Of a stretch of 11,148 nt of DNA, positions 1-6,088 are shown in pieces (the stretch's first letter is position 1; each line of letters begins with the position of its first letter). The position numbers and the translations under genes are program-made. The stretch comes from Sutterellaceae bacterium (GTDB taxonomy: Bacteria; Pseudomonadota; Gammaproteobacteria; Burkholderiales; Burkholderiaceae_F), in the NCBI GenBank assembly GCA_030531135.1, contig JAUNOJ010000039.1:1-11148 (forward strand). Reading direction: 5' to 3'. Below the pieces are notes generated by a model. It was given only the letters and a program-made list of their open reading frames with translations, was not told the origin of the DNA and made no database searches.

Positions 1-52
1 AGTAGCAAGGCTTCCCCAAAATTTTTTTGACCAGAAACTCCCAAAGACAGGT

Positions 53-81
53 TTGAATTTACAAAACTTTGTGCTTTTATT
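53..81 (+). promoter_or_regulatory. Possible sigma70 promoter of assT
   Basis: TTGAAT at 53-58 matches the first four positions of the -35 consensus. A 17-nt spacer leads to TTTATT at 76-81, which matches four of six -10 positions. The setting is AT-rich and upstream of the only plus-strand gene. This is a visual match only; no other promoter of similar quality was seen closer to the gene. Confidence 0.3.
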
Positions 82-126
82 CCAAATAAATTTACTCTGA
101 CAACGATGTCGACCGCGCCGACGATC

Positions 127-149
127 TTCATTTCTGCATCAGAAATGAA
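127..149. repeat. Perfect inverted repeat upstream of assT
   Basis: Arms TTCATTTCTG (127-136) and CAGAAATGAA (140-149) are exact reverse complements around a 3-nt centre, CAT. There is no T-run after it on either strand to make it a terminator. It lies about 100 nt before the assT start codon, so it may be an operator for a dimeric regulator or a leader hairpin. The inner arms CATTTCTG/CAGAAATG recur in the dyad before mlaF at 9021-9046. The function is unknown. Confidence 0.6.
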
Positions 150-250
150 ATGTACGCTTATCTAAAGGTCTTTTCCGAGCCACCTTCCTCTTTTTTACAG
201 TAGCACGAGCTTTGTGATTGCGCGTGCACTCGTCATACTGGAGAGACGTC

Positions 251-2092
251 ATGCCGATATCCCGCCGAACCTTTTCTCAACTGGCCCTTGCTTTAGCCGC
301 CAACGGCTTTGTTTCTTTAACTGCGCACGCCTTCGGCGGTCCCTCGGGTGCCAAAACCATTTATAAAAAACAGGGCAACATCGGCCAAGTTTTGATGAAC
401 CCGTACAAGATTGCCCCGCTTACTGCAATTATCCGCGACGGCGGCTATGTCATTGAAAACGTCAAAGTACGCATCGTCCCCAAGAAAAACGGCCAAGAAA
501 TCGCCTACAGCGTCTCGCAAGCCCAGGTCATGACCCACGGCGGTATTCCGGTCTTTGGCCTGTATCCCGACTATGTCAATCGCGTTGAAGTGAGCTACGA
601 CCGCCACTTTGACGGCAAGGTCGAGCATTTTGACGAAGCCTATCGCATCTACGCGCCACCCGCCTACCGCAACATGTCGGGCGCCACCGGTGAAAGCGCC
701 GCATTTCCCAAAGCGATCGTGCGTAAAAAGGCCGGCAAGAAGTTTGCCGATCGTCTCTACTACGTCAACAACATCGGCGCATTGGTCGGCGATAGTCGTC
801 AGGCCGTCTGGAACAGCCCCGAGGGCGGTGCACTGCAATGGTCGTCCGACCCGATCAATTGGATTGTCGATACCAAAGGTGAAATTCGTTGGTTCTTGAA
901 GGCAGACTCCATTTTTGATGTCAGCTCCATGTGGGACGGCGGCATCATGATGGGAATTCAACAAAATGCAGACGGTGCGCTTTCCTGGGGCTTCGGTCAA
1001 AGCTATGTCAAGTACGACATCATGGGGCGTCGCATCTGGCACAGGCGTCTACCCTTTGCCTATAACGACTTCAGCCACTCGATGGACGCCGCACAAAACG
1101 GCCACTACTTCCTGCGCGTTGGTTCTTCCAACTTAAAGCGCTTGGACGGCCGCAACGTCCGCACAGTGCGAGATCTGATCATCGAGGTCAATGAAGCCGG
1201 CGTCGTGGTCGATCAATGGCGCTTGTGGGAAATTCTCGATCCGTATCGTGCCACGGCCATCAAGGCCTTGGATCAAGGCGCCGTGTGCCTGAATATCGAC
1301 AACAAGCTGGCCGGAAAAACGCTTTCGTCCGAAGAGTTGCAAAAGCTCGATCAAGCGGGCAACTTCGGTGACATTGTCGGTACGGGACCGGGACGCAACT
1401 GGGCGCATATCAATTCCGTCGATTACGACCCTACGGACGACTCGATCATTTTGTCGTCGCGCCATCAGTGCGCCGTCATCAAAATCGGTCGCGACAAGAA
1501 AGTCAAATGGATTTTGGGCGCAGGTGCCGGCTGGAAAGGGCACTATCGCGACTTATTGCTCACGCCTGTGGATAAAGACGGCAAGAAACTCAATTGCAAC
1601 AATTTCAAGTGCAAAAATACCGATTTTGACTGGACTTTTACCCAACACACGGCTTTCCGAATCGACGAGATGTCGGACAAAAATACGATGATTCTCTCGG
1701 TATTTGATAACGGCGACGGTCGCAGCTTCGAGCAACCCGACAGCCCTATGGAAAAGTATTCGCGTGCCGTCATCTACAAAATTGATCAGCAAGCTCGCAC
1801 AGTCGAACAAATCTGGGAATACGGTAAGAAACGCGGCCACGAGTGGTTTAGCCCAGTGACATCGCTCACCCAATATCAATCCGACAAAAATTCCGTGTTG
1901 GTTTATTCAGCCACAGCGGGCGCTCAGTACGATCTGAAGACGGGCGGTTTGATGTCGGCACCCAACCCCTATTTGGATGAGTTCGAATGGGGCGCAAAGG
2001 AGCCTGCCGTCGAACTGCAGTTCGAGTCTACTACCGGCTATCAGGCCATTGTCTTTGACGTCAACAAGGCCTTTAACGGCACGGTTGACTGA
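251..2092 (+). CDS. assT: Periplasmic aryl-sulfate sulfotransferase (Tat-exported)
   Basis: This enzyme family moves a sulfuryl group from a phenolic sulfate ester to another phenol in the periplasm, without PAPS, through a sulfo-histidine intermediate. I chose ATG 251 because GGAGAG lies 6-7 nt upstream; the frame is open back to a TTG at 218 that has no such site. The 613-residue product begins with a twin-arginine signal (SRRTF at residues 4-8, hydrophobic stretch, AHA cleavage site near 25-27). Counterparts of the E. coli AssT active-site residues are visible: His276 (FSHSMD), His386 (NWAHINS), Arg404 (SSRHQ) and the catalytic His466 (FTQHTAF). The spacings of 18 and 62 residues between the last three equal those I recall for E. 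coli His356, Arg374 and His436. Cys449 and Cys454 match its short-loop disulfide. No dsbL/dsbI partner genes are in the window. It is transcribed toward tatABC and separated from it by a terminator. The natural substrate is unknown. Confidence 0.93.
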   Translation: MPISRRTFSQLALALAANGFVSLTAHAFGGPSGAKTIYKKQGNIGQVLMNPYKIAPLTAIIRDGGYVIENVKVRIVPKKNGQEIAYSVSQAQVMTHGGIPVFGLYPDYVNRVEVSYDRHFDGKVEHFDEAYRIYAPPAYRNMSGATGESAAFPKAIVRKKAGKKFADRLYYVNNIGALVGDSRQAVWNSPEGGALQWSSDPINWIVDTKGEIRWFLKADSIFDVSSMWDGGIMMGIQQNADGALSWGFGQSYVKYDIMGRRIWHRRLPFAYNDFSHSMDAAQNGHYFLRVGSSNLKRLDGRNVRTVRDLIIEVNEAGVVVDQWRLWEILDPYRATAIKALDQGAVCLNIDNKLAGKTLSSEELQKLDQAGNFGDIVGTGPGRNWAHINSVDYDPTDDSIILSSRHQCAVIKIGRDKKVKWILGAGAGWKGHYRDLLLTPVDKDGKKLNCNNFKCKNTDFDWTFTQHTAFRIDEMSDKNTMILSVFDNGDGRSFEQPDSPMEKYSRAVIYKIDQQARTVEQIWEYGKKRGHEWFSPVTSLTQYQSDKNSVLVYSATAGAQYDLKTGGLMSAPNPYLDEFEWGAKEPAVELQFESTTGYQAIVFDVNKAFNGTVD

Positions 2093-2109
2093 TCTCAGTT
2101 AAAGCAAAA

Positions 2110-2131
2110 CTTCCCGAGGGCAATCGGGAAG
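2110..2131 (-). terminator. Secondary hairpin terminator after tatC
   Basis: An 8-bp perfect stem CTTCCCGA/TCGGGAAG (2110-2117 with 2124-2131) has a 6-nt loop. On the minus strand it is followed by TTTTGCTTT, a moderate U-tract; on the plus strand no T-run follows. It probably backs up the bidirectional terminator next to it for transcripts coming from tatC. Confidence 0.5.
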
Positions 2132-2133
2132 TC

Positions 2134-2172
2134 AAAAAAGCCGGAACAGTCTGCAAGACTCTCCGGCTTTTT
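2134..2172. terminator. Bidirectional intrinsic terminator between assT and tatC
   Basis: Stem AAAAAGCCGGA (2135-2145) pairs with TCCGGCTTTTT (2162-2172), and an inner stem AGTCT/AGACT (2148-2152 with 2156-2160) closes the top. The A-run and T-run flanks give a U-tract in both directions. It lies between the convergent ends of assT (stop at 2090) and tatC (stop at 2189), so it serves both. Confidence 0.88.
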
Positions 2173-2188
2173 CATGCGCTTCCGATCG

Positions 2189-2977
2189 TTACTCTTCTTG
2201 GTCGCTGTCGTCGAATTCAGGCGGCTTCTTGCGCCCGAAAACTCTCACACAGATGATGCCAGCTTCGTAGAGAATCACCAAAGGAACAGCCAACAACAAC
2301 TGAGACAAAACATCAGGAGGCGTGAAGATGGCAGCCAAAACAAAGGCGCCCACAATCACGAAAGGTCGAGCCTTAACCAACTTTTCTGCCGTCGCCAACC
2401 CCACGTAATTCAAAACCATCACGAGAATCGGCACTTCAAACGTAATGCCGAAAGCAAAGAACATCGTCAGCACAAAACTGAAGTAGCTGTCGATATCGGG
2501 TGCAAAGTTGACCGAGTCCGGAGAAAAACCGGCAATGAACTTGAAGACCATCCCGAACACGATGAAGTAGCAATACGCCATACCGACGCCGAACATCGCC
2601 ACACTCGAAATGATCAACGGCAAAGCCAAACGCTTTTCACTGCGATAAAGCGCCGGAGCGACATAAGCCCAGAGCTGATAAAGCACATAGGGCAGTGCAA
2701 TCACAAAAGCCACAAAGAGCGTGACTTTCAAAGGCACCATAAAGGGAGCGACCACGCCTGTTGCCAGAAGCTTCGCGCCTTGAGGCAATGCCACCATCAA
2801 GGGCTGCGACAAAAAGTCGAAGATCTGCTTCATAAAAGGCGACAAGCAGCCGAACACCACCAAAATGGCGATTGCGGCTCTGACCGTGCGGTTACGCAAT
2901 TCGATCAGATGCGAGACAAGCGGTTGCTCGTTGGCGGGATCTTCCGGGCTTTCGAGCTTTTCGTTTTCTTGAGCCAT
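2189..2977 (-). CDS. tatC: Sec-independent protein translocase subunit TatC
   Basis: TatC is the polytopic inner-membrane subunit that, with TatB, recognises twin-arginine signal peptides of folded proteins and recruits TatA. The 262-residue product has the family hallmarks: the HLIELRNR segment at 23-30 ahead of the first membrane helix, YQLWAYVAPALY at 100-111, the conserved Glu in FEVP at 180-183, and the TPPD loop at 219-222 before the last helices. About six hydrophobic segments are visible, with acidic tails at both ends. It follows tatB by 7 nt and has no strong ribosome binding site, so translation may be coupled to tatB. It is the last gene of the hisE-hinT-tatABC unit and runs into the terminator shared with assT, whose product is a likely client. 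Confidence 0.97.
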   Translation of the reverse strand: MAQENEKLESPEDPANEQPLVSHLIELRNRTVRAAIAILVVFGCLSPFMKQIFDFLSQPLMVALPQGAKLLATGVVAPFMVPLKVTLFVAFVIALPYVLYQLWAYVAPALYRSEKRLALPLIISSVAMFGVGMAYCYFIVFGMVFKFIAGFSPDSVNFAPDIDSYFSFVLTMFFAFGITFEVPILVMVLNYVGLATAEKLVKARPFVIVGAFVLAAIFTPPDVLSQLLLAVPLVILYEAGIICVRVFGRKKPPEFDDSDQEE

Positions 2978-2984
2978 TTTTCAA

Positions 2985-3665
2985 TTATCGGTAAATGCGT
3001 ACGCGGTTACTTCTGGCGCGAGCTGCCAGGCGTCGGTTATAGCCGCCCAATTGCGGAGAACGATCCCCGAGTTCGGCTTTGAGTTTTTCGATCTGCTCGG
3101 CCAACTCGTCAATGGACGGACCGCACTTGTATCGCTTTTCAAACGTCGTGTGATTACTGTCGTTGGTGTTGTCGATCGGCTCTTCTCGACCATACCAGTC
3201 ATAGAAGTCGTCCATCGTTTCGGCAACTTCGGTCTGCGCCTGCGGTTCGGTCGAAGCCGTATCCGCATCCTTCTTATCAAAGGCAGAAGCCAGATCATCG
3301 CCCGAAGACGTAGAGCCCAAGTCGGAGAAAGCAGACTTGGCTTTTTCCATGCCTTCGGTCATTTCTTGGGCAGCGGCATTGACATCGGATTGAACGCTCT
3401 TGACATCTTTTTCAATCGCATCCATCTGGCCTTTGACCGTACTGGTGAGATTGTCGGCCACACTCTTGGCCTCTTCCTGAATTTTTTTCAATTCAGAAAG
3501 CTCCGCTTCGCGCTCAATGTCGCTTTTGACCTGCTGAACCATGCGTTGAGCCTTGCCGAGCCACTGGCCGGCAGTACGAGCCACCACAGGCAGTTTCTCA
3601 GGGCCAAGCACCACAAGCGCCACGGCGCCGATCATGCAAAGCTCGGAAAATCCGAAATCAAACAT
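2985..3665 (-). CDS. tatB: Sec-independent protein translocase subunit TatB
   Basis: TatB is the receptor partner of TatC in the twin-arginine translocase. The first 40 residues are diagnostic: a short periplasmic start with Glu8, a single membrane helix at about 8-20, the hinge GPEKLP at 21-26, then an amphipathic helix. A long charged, probably helical region follows, rich in Lys/Glu/Asp/Ser. At 226 residues it is longer than the E. coli protein (about 170). The C-terminal part contains a helix-forming SIDELAEQIEKLKAEL segment and a basic Arg-rich tail. A GGAAG site precedes the ATG by about 7 nt. It lies 140 nt after tatA, across several hairpins, and 7 nt before tatC. Confidence 0.95.
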   Translation of the reverse strand: MFDFGFSELCMIGAVALVVLGPEKLPVVARTAGQWLGKAQRMVQQVKSDIEREAELSELKKIQEEAKSVADNLTSTVKGQMDAIEKDVKSVQSDVNAAAQEMTEGMEKAKSAFSDLGSTSSGDDLASAFDKKDADTASTEPQAQTEVAETMDDFYDWYGREEPIDNTNDSNHTTFEKRYKCGPSIDELAEQIEKLKAELGDRSPQLGGYNRRLAARARSNRVRIYR

Positions 3666-3689
3666 CTTGTACTTCCGAAAAGTCGCACA

Positions 3690-3717
3690 CGCAAAAAGCC
3701 GCGAACGGCAATTTGCG
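3690..3717 (-). terminator. Weak terminator-like hairpin before tatB
   Basis: On the minus strand GCCG and CGGC pair around a TTCG tetraloop (3698-3701 with 3706-3709) and are followed directly by five T. Flanking CGCAAA and TTTGCG (3712-3717 with 3690-3695) can extend the stem across a 2x2 mismatch. A short GC stem plus U5 inside an operon suggests partial termination or attenuation rather than a full stop. Confidence 0.45.
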
Positions 3718-3744
3718 AATCACACTGCGAAAAAGACAAAGTCG

Positions 3745-3776
3745 GTGCGCTCTCTGACATTTTTCAGTGAGCGCAC
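3745..3776 (-). repeat. Strong intercistronic hairpin between tatA and tatB
   Basis: GTGCGCTC (3745-3752) and GAGCGCAC (3769-3776) pair perfectly. After one T-T mismatch, CTGA (3754-3757) and TCAG (3764-3767) continue the stem around a 6-nt loop. There are 12 base pairs in all. It is not followed immediately by a U-run on the minus strand, so I read it as a possible 3'-end stabiliser of tatA mRNA or processing site rather than a classical terminator. Confidence 0.6.
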
Positions 3777-3785
3777 ACGATCGGT

Positions 3786-3805
3786 TTTCGAGACAAGTCC
3801 CGAAA
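3786..3805 (-). repeat. Small hairpin abutting the tatA stop codon
   Basis: In minus-strand RNA, TTTCGGGA and TCTCGAAA form an 8-bp stem with one G-U wobble and a CTTG tetraloop, starting at the base right after the tatA stop codon. It is less regular on the plus strand, where the wobble becomes a mismatch, so it would act as an RNA element of the tat transcript. It is the first of three hairpins in the tatA-tatB gap. Confidence 0.4.
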
Positions 3806-4048
3806 TTAGGCTTCGGTCTTTTCCTTGGCCTTGACGTCAACGGCTTCTTCAGCCTTCTGAGCAACCTGTTTGGGAGCTTCGGCAGGCTTGCCTGCAGCGG
3901 CTGCGTCGTCGCCTTCCTTCATGCCTTCCTTAAAGCCCTTGATGGCGCCGCCCAAGTCCTTGCCCATGTTCTTGAGCTTACCGGTACCGAACACGAGAAC
4001 GACGATGGCCAGAACGATCAACCAGTGCCAAATCGAAAGAGAACCCAT
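3806..4048 (-). CDS. tatA: Sec-independent protein translocase subunit TatA
   Basis: TatA forms the protein-conducting oligomer of the twin-arginine translocase. The 80-residue product has the standard layout: SIWHW then a single membrane helix at about 8-20, the FGTGKL hinge at 20-25, an amphipathic helix ([19 protein letters not shown], about 28-46) and a short charged Ala/Lys/Glu tail. The FGTGKL hinge and lack of an early Glu distinguish it from TatB. An AGGAG ribosome binding site (about 4058-4062) precedes the ATG. It lies 62 nt after hinT and 140 nt before tatB. Following hairpins may raise its level over TatBC, in keeping with the TatA excess known in other bacteria. Confidence 0.96.
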   Translation of the reverse strand: MGSLSIWHWLIVLAIVVLVFGTGKLKNMGKDLGGAIKGFKEGMKEGDDAAAAGKPAEAPKQVAQKAEEAVDVKAKEKTEA

Positions 4049-4110
4049 TTTTTAAACTCCTAAGTGTCTTCTGTATGAAGAAATGAAAAACTGTTTGTTA
4101 TGCCGCCCGA

Positions 4111-4449
4111 TTATTTCCAGGGCTGCGGGCCGCCCAAAACATGAACGTGCAAGTGAGGCACTTCCTGTCCGCCGTCCTTGCCGGTGTTAATCACCGTACG
4201 GAATCCGCCGTCACATCCCTGCTGTTTGGCCAAAACCGGTACAAGGTTGATTATTTTACCCAAGAGTTGAGCATCCTCGGGCTTTGCTGCGGCCAAAGAC
4301 TCAATATGCTGTTTGGGAATGATCAAAAAGTGAATCGGCGCCTTCGGATTAATGTCTTTAAATGCAATGACATCGTCATCCTCATAAATCTTGCCGCTGG
4401 GAATTTCACCGCGGGAAATTTTGCAAAAAATGCAATCGTCCAACTGCAT
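4111..4449 (-). CDS. hinT: HIT-family purine nucleoside phosphoramidase HinT
   Basis: HinT-type proteins hydrolyse adenosine phosphoramidates and related acyl-AMP mixed anhydrides; they act as small cytosolic dimers. The 112-residue product has the CIFCKI start (Cys6, Cys9), the DINPKAPIHFLIIPKQH core (about 32-48) and the histidine triad HLHVHVLGG with His99, His101 and His103; the last of the triad is preceded by the nucleophile in this family. A strong AGGAGG site lies about 10 nt before the ATG. It sits 30 nt after hisE and before tatA, a neighbourhood common in betaproteobacteria although no functional link to Tat is established. The C-terminal PQPWK ending is normal for the family. Confidence 0.95.
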   Translation of the reverse strand: MQLDDCIFCKISRGEIPSGKIYEDDDVIAFKDINPKAPIHFLIIPKQHIESLAAAKPEDAQLLGKIINLVPVLAKQQGCDGGFRTVINTGKDGGQEVPHLHVHVLGGPQPWK

Positions 4450-4479
4450 GTCGATCTAGCCTCCTTGACCGAATCGGGG

Positions 4480-4845
4480 TTATTTCTCTTTGCGTAAGCT
4501 CTTTTCAACCAAGCCGCTTACGCCTTCGCGACGTTCGAGTTCGGCAAGCACATGCTCGGGGCGCAAACCGTAATGCGCCAACATCACAAGGCTGTGAAAC
4601 CACAAATCGGCCGTCTCGTAAATAATATCCTTCGGGCTGTCGTCTTTGGCTGCCATCACGCACTCCGTGGCTTCCTCTCCGATTTTTTTCAAAATCGCAT
4701 CGGGCGCTTTGGAAAAAAGCTTTGCCACATAACTCGTCGAAGGGTCTGCGCCTTTGCGACTTTCAATCACATCGGCAATCTGACCCAACACCTTCCCGAG
4801 ATCGCGCTCGGGCAACTCCAAAGAGACCTTTTCATGGTCCGACAT
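4480..4845 (-). CDS. hisE: Phosphoribosyl-ATP pyrophosphatase (histidine biosynthesis)
   Basis: HisE hydrolyses phosphoribosyl-ATP to phosphoribosyl-AMP and pyrophosphate, the second step of histidine synthesis. The 121-residue product shows the all-alpha MazG-like metal site: EEATE at 57-61 and ETADL at 77-81 (Glu57, Glu58, Glu61, Glu77, Asp80), plus the SYVAKLF start of the core. It is a stand-alone HisE, not a HisIE fusion. The start has GGAGG about 8 nt upstream. A TAAAAT (4868-4873, minus strand) could be its -10 element, but no good -35 is visible. No other his gene is in the window: upstream lie a tRNA terminator and tRNA instead of hisI, so this copy is detached from the usual his operon and heads the hinT-tatABC unit. 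Confidence 0.95.
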   Translation of the reverse strand: MSDHEKVSLELPERDLGKVLGQIADVIESRKGADPSTSYVAKLFSKAPDAILKKIGEEATECVMAAKDDSPKDIIYETADLWFHSLVMLAHYGLRPEHVLAELERREGVSGLVEKSLRKEK

Positions 4846-4948
4846 TTTCTGTCCTCCGGAAACTTAGATTTTAGCCGACTGATCTCTTTTGCGCCCACAT
4901 CCGACGGGATTGGAACAAAAGAAAACCTTATCGACATTTCCGATATGC

Positions 4949-4987
4949 AAAAAAAACGCCGAAAACCAACTTTGGGCCTCCGGCGTT
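4949..4987 (-). terminator. Intrinsic terminator of the tRNA gene
   Basis: On the minus strand AACGCCG (4981-4987) pairs with CGGCGTT (4955-4961), followed by a run of eight T overlapping the stem end (4949-4956). The 19-nt loop can fold further through short CCAA/TTGG pairs. It lies 35 nt past the tRNA 3' end and about 100 nt before hisE, so it should end the tRNA transcript and separate it from hisE-tatC. Confidence 0.8.
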
Positions 4988-5021
4988 CAATCACAGCCGC
5001 TTTTGGCTGCAATAAAAATTC

Positions 5022-5098
5022 TGGTGGCGCATCACGGATTCGAACCGCGGACACAAGGATTATGATTCCTCTGCTCTAACCGACTGAGCTAATGCGCC
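5022..5098 (-). tRNA. tRNA with CAU anticodon, probably elongator tRNA-Met
   Basis: A full 77-nt cloverleaf can be drawn. The 7-bp acceptor stem is GGCGCAT/ATGCGCC, and the D arm is GCTC/GAGC with a GG in its loop. The 5-bp anticodon stem GAGGA/TCCTT (one G-U) carries the loop ATCATAA, which gives anticodon CAT. The T arm is CGCGG/CCGTG with TTCGAAT, and CCA is encoded at 5022-5024. The perfect first acceptor pair G1-C72 rules out an initiator tRNA, which has a 1-72 mismatch. Elongator Met fits best; a lysidine-modified tRNA-Ile2, which also has a genomic CAT, cannot be fully excluded by eye. Confidence 0.93.
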
Positions 5099-5110
5099 GT
5101 TGAGTTTGAA

Positions 5111-5139
5111 ATTATTTCAAGAATTTTCTGTTTTGTCAA
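5111..5139 (-). promoter_or_regulatory. Near-consensus sigma70 promoter of the tRNA gene
   Basis: The minus strand reads TTGACA (5139-5134, perfect -35), 17-nt spacer, AATAAT (5116-5111, five of six -10 positions), then 12 nt to the first base of the mature tRNA. The transcript leader would be only a few nucleotides. A 15-bp palindrome TTGAAATTATTTCAA (5106-5120) overlaps the -10, and no GC-rich discriminator is apparent. The -35 lies only 11 nt past the mlaB stop codon. Confidence 0.85.
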
Positions 5140-5150
5140 GTGTCGTGCAA

Positions 5151-5423
5151 CTATTTTTTCGCAAAAGTCGGCTCAATCAACTGATAGGTTCCGTAAAGCC
5201 GCATGAGCGAGAGCATTTTCTCAGGAACGGCAACCAGCTGCGGCACCAAATTTTTCTTTTGCAATACGCGCAACCAAGCCAAAACAATCGCTACGGTCGA
5301 AGAATCGACCGCCGTAACGCCGCTCCAATCCAAAACGGTATCACCCGCTTCGGCCGCTTGAATCACACGCGACTTGACAGCCGAAGCGTTAATGCGCGTC
5401 ACGCGTGTTTCATTGACCAACAT
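5151..5423 (-). CDS. mlaB: STAS-domain subunit MlaB of the Mla phospholipid transporter
   Basis: MlaB is the small cytoplasmic STAS protein that binds the MlaF ATPase and is needed for assembly and activity of the MlaFEDB complex. The 90-residue product is one STAS domain, with the core DWSGVTAVDSSTVAIVLAWL at about 32-51; Thr43 in VDSST sits where E. coli MlaB has its functional Thr. Other STAS proteins (anti-sigma antagonists) look similar, but position as the last gene of a full mla operon settles the assignment. The ATG overlaps the end of mlaC by 14 nt in another frame, with AGGA 7 nt upstream inside mlaC, so translation is probably coupled. Confidence 0.88.
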   Translation of the reverse strand: MLVNETRVTRINASAVKSRVIQAAEAGDTVLDWSGVTAVDSSTVAIVLAWLRVLQKKNLVPQLVAVPEKMLSLMRLYGTYQLIEPTFAKK

Positions 5424-6060
5424 TGGGTGTTCCTTCCACGGGTTCGGTGAGCTTTTCGCGCATCGTCTTGATCAAACCTTCGATACCCGACTGATTAACC
5501 ACACCGGCAAACTGCGTACGGTAGTTTTCAACCAGCCAAATACCTTCAACGTCCACGTCGACAATACGCCAAGATCCGCTCACCTTCTTCAAGCGATAGT
5601 TAACGCGCACATCGGGCTTACCCGGTGTCGTTAAAAGCGTGCGCACCAAAGCATCGGTTGCCGTGGGCTTGACACGATTGGGAGCGAGCTTCACCCCCTG
5701 ATCTTTGACAGTACTCAAAGCCCCCGAATACACGCGTGTCAACTGCTCTCTGAAAAGCGTTTGCAGTTCGGCGCGCTGCTCTTTTGTGGCTTGTCGCCAC
5801 TTGGGACCCACTGCCGTTCTGGTCATGCGTTCAAAGTCGACGACGGGCATCACGAGCTCGTCGACAAACTTCTTGACCTTTTGCGCATCCCCCGAAGCAA
5901 GCGCAGTGTCGGTTTTAATGGCATTGAGGATATTATTGCTGATTTCCAGAATCCACTGATCGGGATCGCCCGTTGCATCGGCCGCTGCCATTGCCCAAGG
6001 CGTGACACTTGCCAAAACCAAACTTCCCGCAATTTCCATCAACTCACGACGTGTCAACAT
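5410..6060 (-). CDS. mlaC: Periplasmic phospholipid-binding protein MlaC
   Basis: MlaC shuttles phospholipids across the periplasm between the MlaA complex in the outer membrane and MlaFEDB in the inner membrane. I chose ATG 6060 because GGGAG lies 6 nt upstream; the in-frame ATG at 6063 is too close to that site, and an upstream TTG at 6078 lies before it. The 216-residue product has a signal peptide with twin arginines (TRREL, residues 3-7), a hydrophobic stretch and AMA at 23-25 before the mature AADATGD. The mature part shows MlaC/Ttg2D features: FERMTRTAVGPKWRQAT, LLTTPGKPDVRVNYRL, and GSWRIVDVDVEGIWLVENYRTQF near the end. It follows mlaA by 28 nt. The RR signal is unusual compared with the Sec-type signal of E. 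coli MlaC. Confidence 0.93.
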   Translation of the reverse strand: MLTRRELMEIAGSLVLASVTPWAMAAADATGDPDQWILEISNNILNAIKTDTALASGDAQKVKKFVDELVMPVVDFERMTRTAVGPKWRQATKEQRAELQTLFREQLTRVYSGALSTVKDQGVKLAPNRVKPTATDALVRTLLTTPGKPDVRVNYRLKKVSGSWRIVDVDVEGIWLVENYRTQFAGVVNQSGIEGLIKTMREKLTEPVEGTPNVGQ

Positions 6061-6088
6061 CATTTTCTCCCGTTTCAATTGTTTGGAC

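Larger units (their letters stand above)
1..250. other. Leader/intergenic region upstream of assT
   Basis: I see no gene here. The stretch is AT-rich on its left (a run of seven T at about 22-28 could be the tail of a terminator for a gene off the left edge, but its stem is not visible). It holds one weak sigma70-like promoter candidate, a perfect dyad at 127-149 and the assT ribosome binding site at 240-245. If the promoter at 53-81 is right, assT mRNA has an untranslated leader of about 160 nt, long enough to carry post-transcriptional control. Confidence 0.6.

Noticed and set aside
218..250. A longer N-terminus of AssT from TTG 218
   Set aside because: It would place 11 residues before the Tat signal, uses a rare start codon and has no ribosome binding site, while ATG 251 has GGAGAG at the right distance.
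317..1042. A 241-codon open frame on the minus strand inside assT
   Set aside because: It is antisense to a gene with clear active-site residues; the product has no family signature and its start has no support from context.
2174..3082. A 302-codon open frame on the plus strand opposite tatC
   Set aside because: It begins inside the terminator region and is antisense to tatC. The product is full of His/Arg/Gln/Asn with no hydrophobic core or motif.
4994..5009. CAGCC/GGCTG hairpin just after the tRNA as a terminator
   Set aside because: On the minus strand it is not followed by a U-run. The hairpin at 4949-4987, with eight T, is the better terminator; this one may only assist 3' processing.
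5106..5120. 15-bp palindrome over the tRNA -10 element as an operator
   Set aside because: It is purely AT-rich apart from two G-C pairs and overlaps promoter sequence, so chance symmetry is a sufficient explanation. I kept it only as a note in the promoter entry.
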